From NCBI GenBank assembly GCA_002358575.1, contig DEPD01000141.1:1-6136 (forward strand): a stretch of DNA of 6,136 bases, in the 5' to 3' direction. The notes below the pieces were generated by a model. That model saw nothing but the letters and a program-made list of their open reading frames with translations. It had not been told where the DNA came from and did no database searches. Position numbers and translations under genes: made by a program. Source of the DNA: Lachnospiraceae bacterium UBA3401 (GTDB taxonomy: Bacteria > Bacillota > Clostridia > Lachnospirales > Lachnospiraceae). How positions within the stretch are numbered: the first letter of the stretch is position 1; every line of letters begins with the position of its first letter. Shown piece after piece: positions 4,889 to 6,136 of this stretch.

Positions 4889-5701
4889 ATGCTTACAATA
4901 CAAAACAAAAATTTTTCTGCCTTACAGATTTGTATGTCAGGACAGTGTTTCCGAATGGAAGAGTGTGGTGAAAACAGATATTGTCTTGTTGCTCAAGGAA
5001 AGTATCTTGAGCTTTTTCAGCAAGGGGATAACATTTTATTTGACTGCACACAGGAAGAGTATGATAGTGTTTGGAAAAAATATTTTGATATGGAGACGGA
5101 TTATGCTGAGATTATAGCCGGCATTGATAAAAATGACACATATTTATTGACAGCGGCAGAATACGGAAAAGGAATAAGAATACTTCATCAAGATTTATGG
5201 GAGATGATTATTTCATTTATTATCTCACAACAGAATAATATTAAAAGAATTCGCAAATGTATTAATCTATTATGTGAAAAATATGGGGAGAAAAGAAGAG
5301 CTGCCAATGGTGTAATATACTTTGATTTTCCAACACCAAAATCGTTAGCAGAAGTGCAAGTCGAAGCGTTGTATGCTTGTGGTTTAGGATATCGGAGCCG
5401 ATATATTTATGAGACTGCTAATAGTGTATATCGTGGGGACATTAATTTAGAAGAACTTTATCGAATGGACTATGATACGGCCAGAAAGGAACTGTTAAAA
5501 TTATATGGTGTAGGCGTAAAAGTTGCCGACTGCATTTGTCTGTTTGCATTGCATAAAACAGATGCTTTCCCACGAGATACACATATTAATAAAGTGCTTG
5601 CAACTCAATATCCAAAAGGATTTCCTTTTGAAAAGTACGGAAAAAATAGTGGTATATTGCAGCAATATCTGTTTTATTATGATTTAAATATGAAAATTTG
5701 A
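4889..5701 (+). CDS. ogg: OGG1-type 8-oxoguanine DNA glycosylase/AP lyase
   Basis: This base-excision repair enzyme removes 8-oxoguanine from DNA and nicks the abasic site. The 270-residue product aligns by eye with human OGG1. SQQNNIKRI (113-121) corresponds to SSNNNIARI, and CGLGYRSRY (164-172) to LGLGYRARY. LYGVGVKVADCICL (205-218) is the helix-hairpin-helix with catalytic Lys211, and FPRDTH (227-232) holds the catalytic Asp230. The Lys-Asp distance of 19 equals that of human K249-D268. YGKNSGILQQYLFYY near the C-terminus matches the last conserved helix. R120 and R169 occupy the positions of the two human arginines that contact the cytosine opposite 8-oxoguanine; the human Asn149 position is Gln115. 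AAAGGA at 4877-4882, 6 bases before the ATG, fixes the start. It may share a transcript with the broken Nudix gene. No clear terminator follows. Confidence 0.93.
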   Translation: MLTIQNKNFSALQICMSGQCFRMEECGENRYCLVAQGKYLELFQQGDNILFDCTQEEYDSVWKKYFDMETDYAEIIAGIDKNDTYLLTAAEYGKGIRILHQDLWEMIISFIISQQNNIKRIRKCINLLCEKYGEKRRAANGVIYFDFPTPKSLAEVQVEALYACGLGYRSRYIYETANSVYRGDINLEELYRMDYDTARKELLKLYGVGVKVADCICLFALHKTDAFPRDTHINKVLATQYPKGFPFEKYGKNSGILQQYLFYYDLNMKI

Positions 5702-5794
5702 TTTCATTTGAAAAATAGGATAAACTAATTTCTTTTGTATAATTTTGGAAATTTGCTAATTATAGTTCAATGAATAAGTTGTATTGAAAAAATT

Positions 5795-5824
5795 TTGACA
5801 ATTAATAATTTAGAGTATTATATT
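5795..5824 (+). promoter_or_regulatory. Candidate orphan promoter
   Basis: A perfect TTGACA (5795-5800) and TATATT (5819-5824, 5/6) are spaced by 18 bases. Transcription would start near 5831, with no gene in the following 300 bases. It could be an upstream rRNA operon promoter or drive a small RNA that includes the hairpin at 5958-5995. In AT-rich sequence a chance match is possible. Confidence 0.45.
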
Positions 5825-5957
5825 GCAAAGTCCAAAAAAGAAAAGCTTAGGAACTGTAGAAAAATAACTGATATAAATTACATAGGATATTTTTTCGAGA
5901 GTAAATTGATAAATCAATTGCTTCGCAAAAATCGCCCCTCACTCTTGAATCATACTC

Positions 5958-5995
5958 TCACGGAATGCGCAGTTCAGCGCACTTCTGACACGTGA
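5958..5995 (+). other. Stable hairpin in non-coding DNA
   Basis: GAA plus TGCGC (5963-5970) pairs with GCGCA and TTC (5977-5985), with one bulged C, around the loop AGTTCA. The stem is extended by TCACG (5958-5962) with CGTGA (5991-5995) across a 5-base bulge. No T-tract follows, so it is not an intrinsic terminator. It is GC-richer than its surroundings. It may be part of a structured RNA or a leader. Confidence 0.45.
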
Positions 5996-6041
5996 AAAGT
6001 AACGAACTGTAATTAAGAAACAAAAAAATTGAAAAAAGTAC

Positions 6042-6069
6042 TTGACAGAAAATGACAAAGTATGATAAC
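6042..6069 (+). promoter_or_regulatory. Candidate rRNA operon promoter
   Basis: A perfect TTGACA (6042-6047) is preceded by an A-rich tract resembling an UP element (about 6010-6038). It is followed 16 bases later by GATAAC (6064-6069, 4/6). The start would be near 6076, just before a small hairpin (CTG-CGC at 6079-6085 with GCGCAG at 6097-6102). The -10 is imperfect. Confidence 0.45.
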
Positions 6070-6075
6070 CTATAA

Positions 6076-6136
6076 AAGCTGTCGCGAGTGATATATGCGC
6101 AGTAAATGAAAGAAGAAAAGAACCTTGACAAATAAA
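6076..6136 (+). other. Probable rRNA operon leader, cut by the window edge
   Basis: The last bases (GAACCTTGACAAATAAA, 6120-6136) resemble the boxA-like leader/spacer sequence of Firmicute rRNA operons (compare GTTCTTTGAAAACTAAAC of Bacillus, from memory). The 16S gene would lie beyond the right edge. This rests on a short resemblance plus the promoter and the absence of any coding signal. Confidence 0.4.

Larger units (their letters stand above)
5702..6136 (+). other. Non-coding stretch to the right edge
   Basis: No convincing protein gene is present in these 435 bases. The one open frame of any length (5795-5995) starts on the TTG of a promoter -35 box, has no RBS and ends inside a hairpin. 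The stretch contains two candidate + strand promoters (5795-5824 and 6042-6069), a small dyad AATTGAT/ATCAATT at 5904-5919, a longer hairpin at 5958-5995 and, at the end, what looks like an rRNA operon leader. Confidence 0.6.

Noticed and set aside
5795..5995. Open frame of 66 codons to the right of ogg.
   Set aside because: It begins with the TTG of a -35 box, has no RBS, matches no family and ends inside a hairpin.

Overview
The window looks like a low-GC Gram-positive chromosome, most likely a Clostridia/Lachnospiraceae relative. The evidence is strong AGGAGG-type ribosome binding sites, sigma-A-like promoters, AT-rich spacers, a DUF1015 protein, an OGG1-type 8-oxoguanine glycosylase and an RdgB/HAM1-like protein of the type seen in Firmicutes. 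The taxonomic placement is inference from recognised protein types; no search was run.

Left part (1-2536, all + strand): a promoter and a strong RBS lead into a 413-residue DUF1015 protein. It is followed by an MscS-type mechanosensitive channel, possibly in the same transcript. A tRNA-Thr(CGT) then follows with its own near-consensus promoter and a downstream intrinsic terminator.

Middle part (2592-4214): an RdgB/HAM1-like nucleotide pyrophosphatase gene (+) is bracketed by two diverged copies of a structured repeat in inverted orientation. Each copy abuts the T-rich side of a terminator-like hairpin. Convergent to this gene lies a 205-residue protein on the minus strand. It has a small basic N-terminal domain, possibly RRXRR-like, and a helical C-terminal part. 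A strong internal Shine-Dalgarno and in-frame ATG at residue 55 suggest two nested products. Its own start region is preceded by an in-frame, degenerate copy of itself 54 bases upstream.

Right part (4215-6136): a divergent + strand promoter overlaps an inverted repeat and leads to a Nudix hydrolase gene. That gene has an intact Nudix box but is broken by a one-base frameshift near 4610-4620. Next comes an OGG1-type 8-oxoguanine DNA glycosylase/lyase. From 5702 to the right edge there is no convincing protein gene. This stretch holds two candidate promoters, a well-paired hairpin and, at the very edge, sequence resembling the leader of an rRNA operon.

Together, the pyrophosphatase, the Nudix protein and Ogg are all of the kind that remove damaged or non-canonical nucleotides from pools or DNA, though they are not one operon. 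No CRISPR array, transposase, integrase or recognisable defence system was found. The most unusual material is the paired structured repeats, the nested-start gene with its duplicated start region, and the structured non-coding right end.
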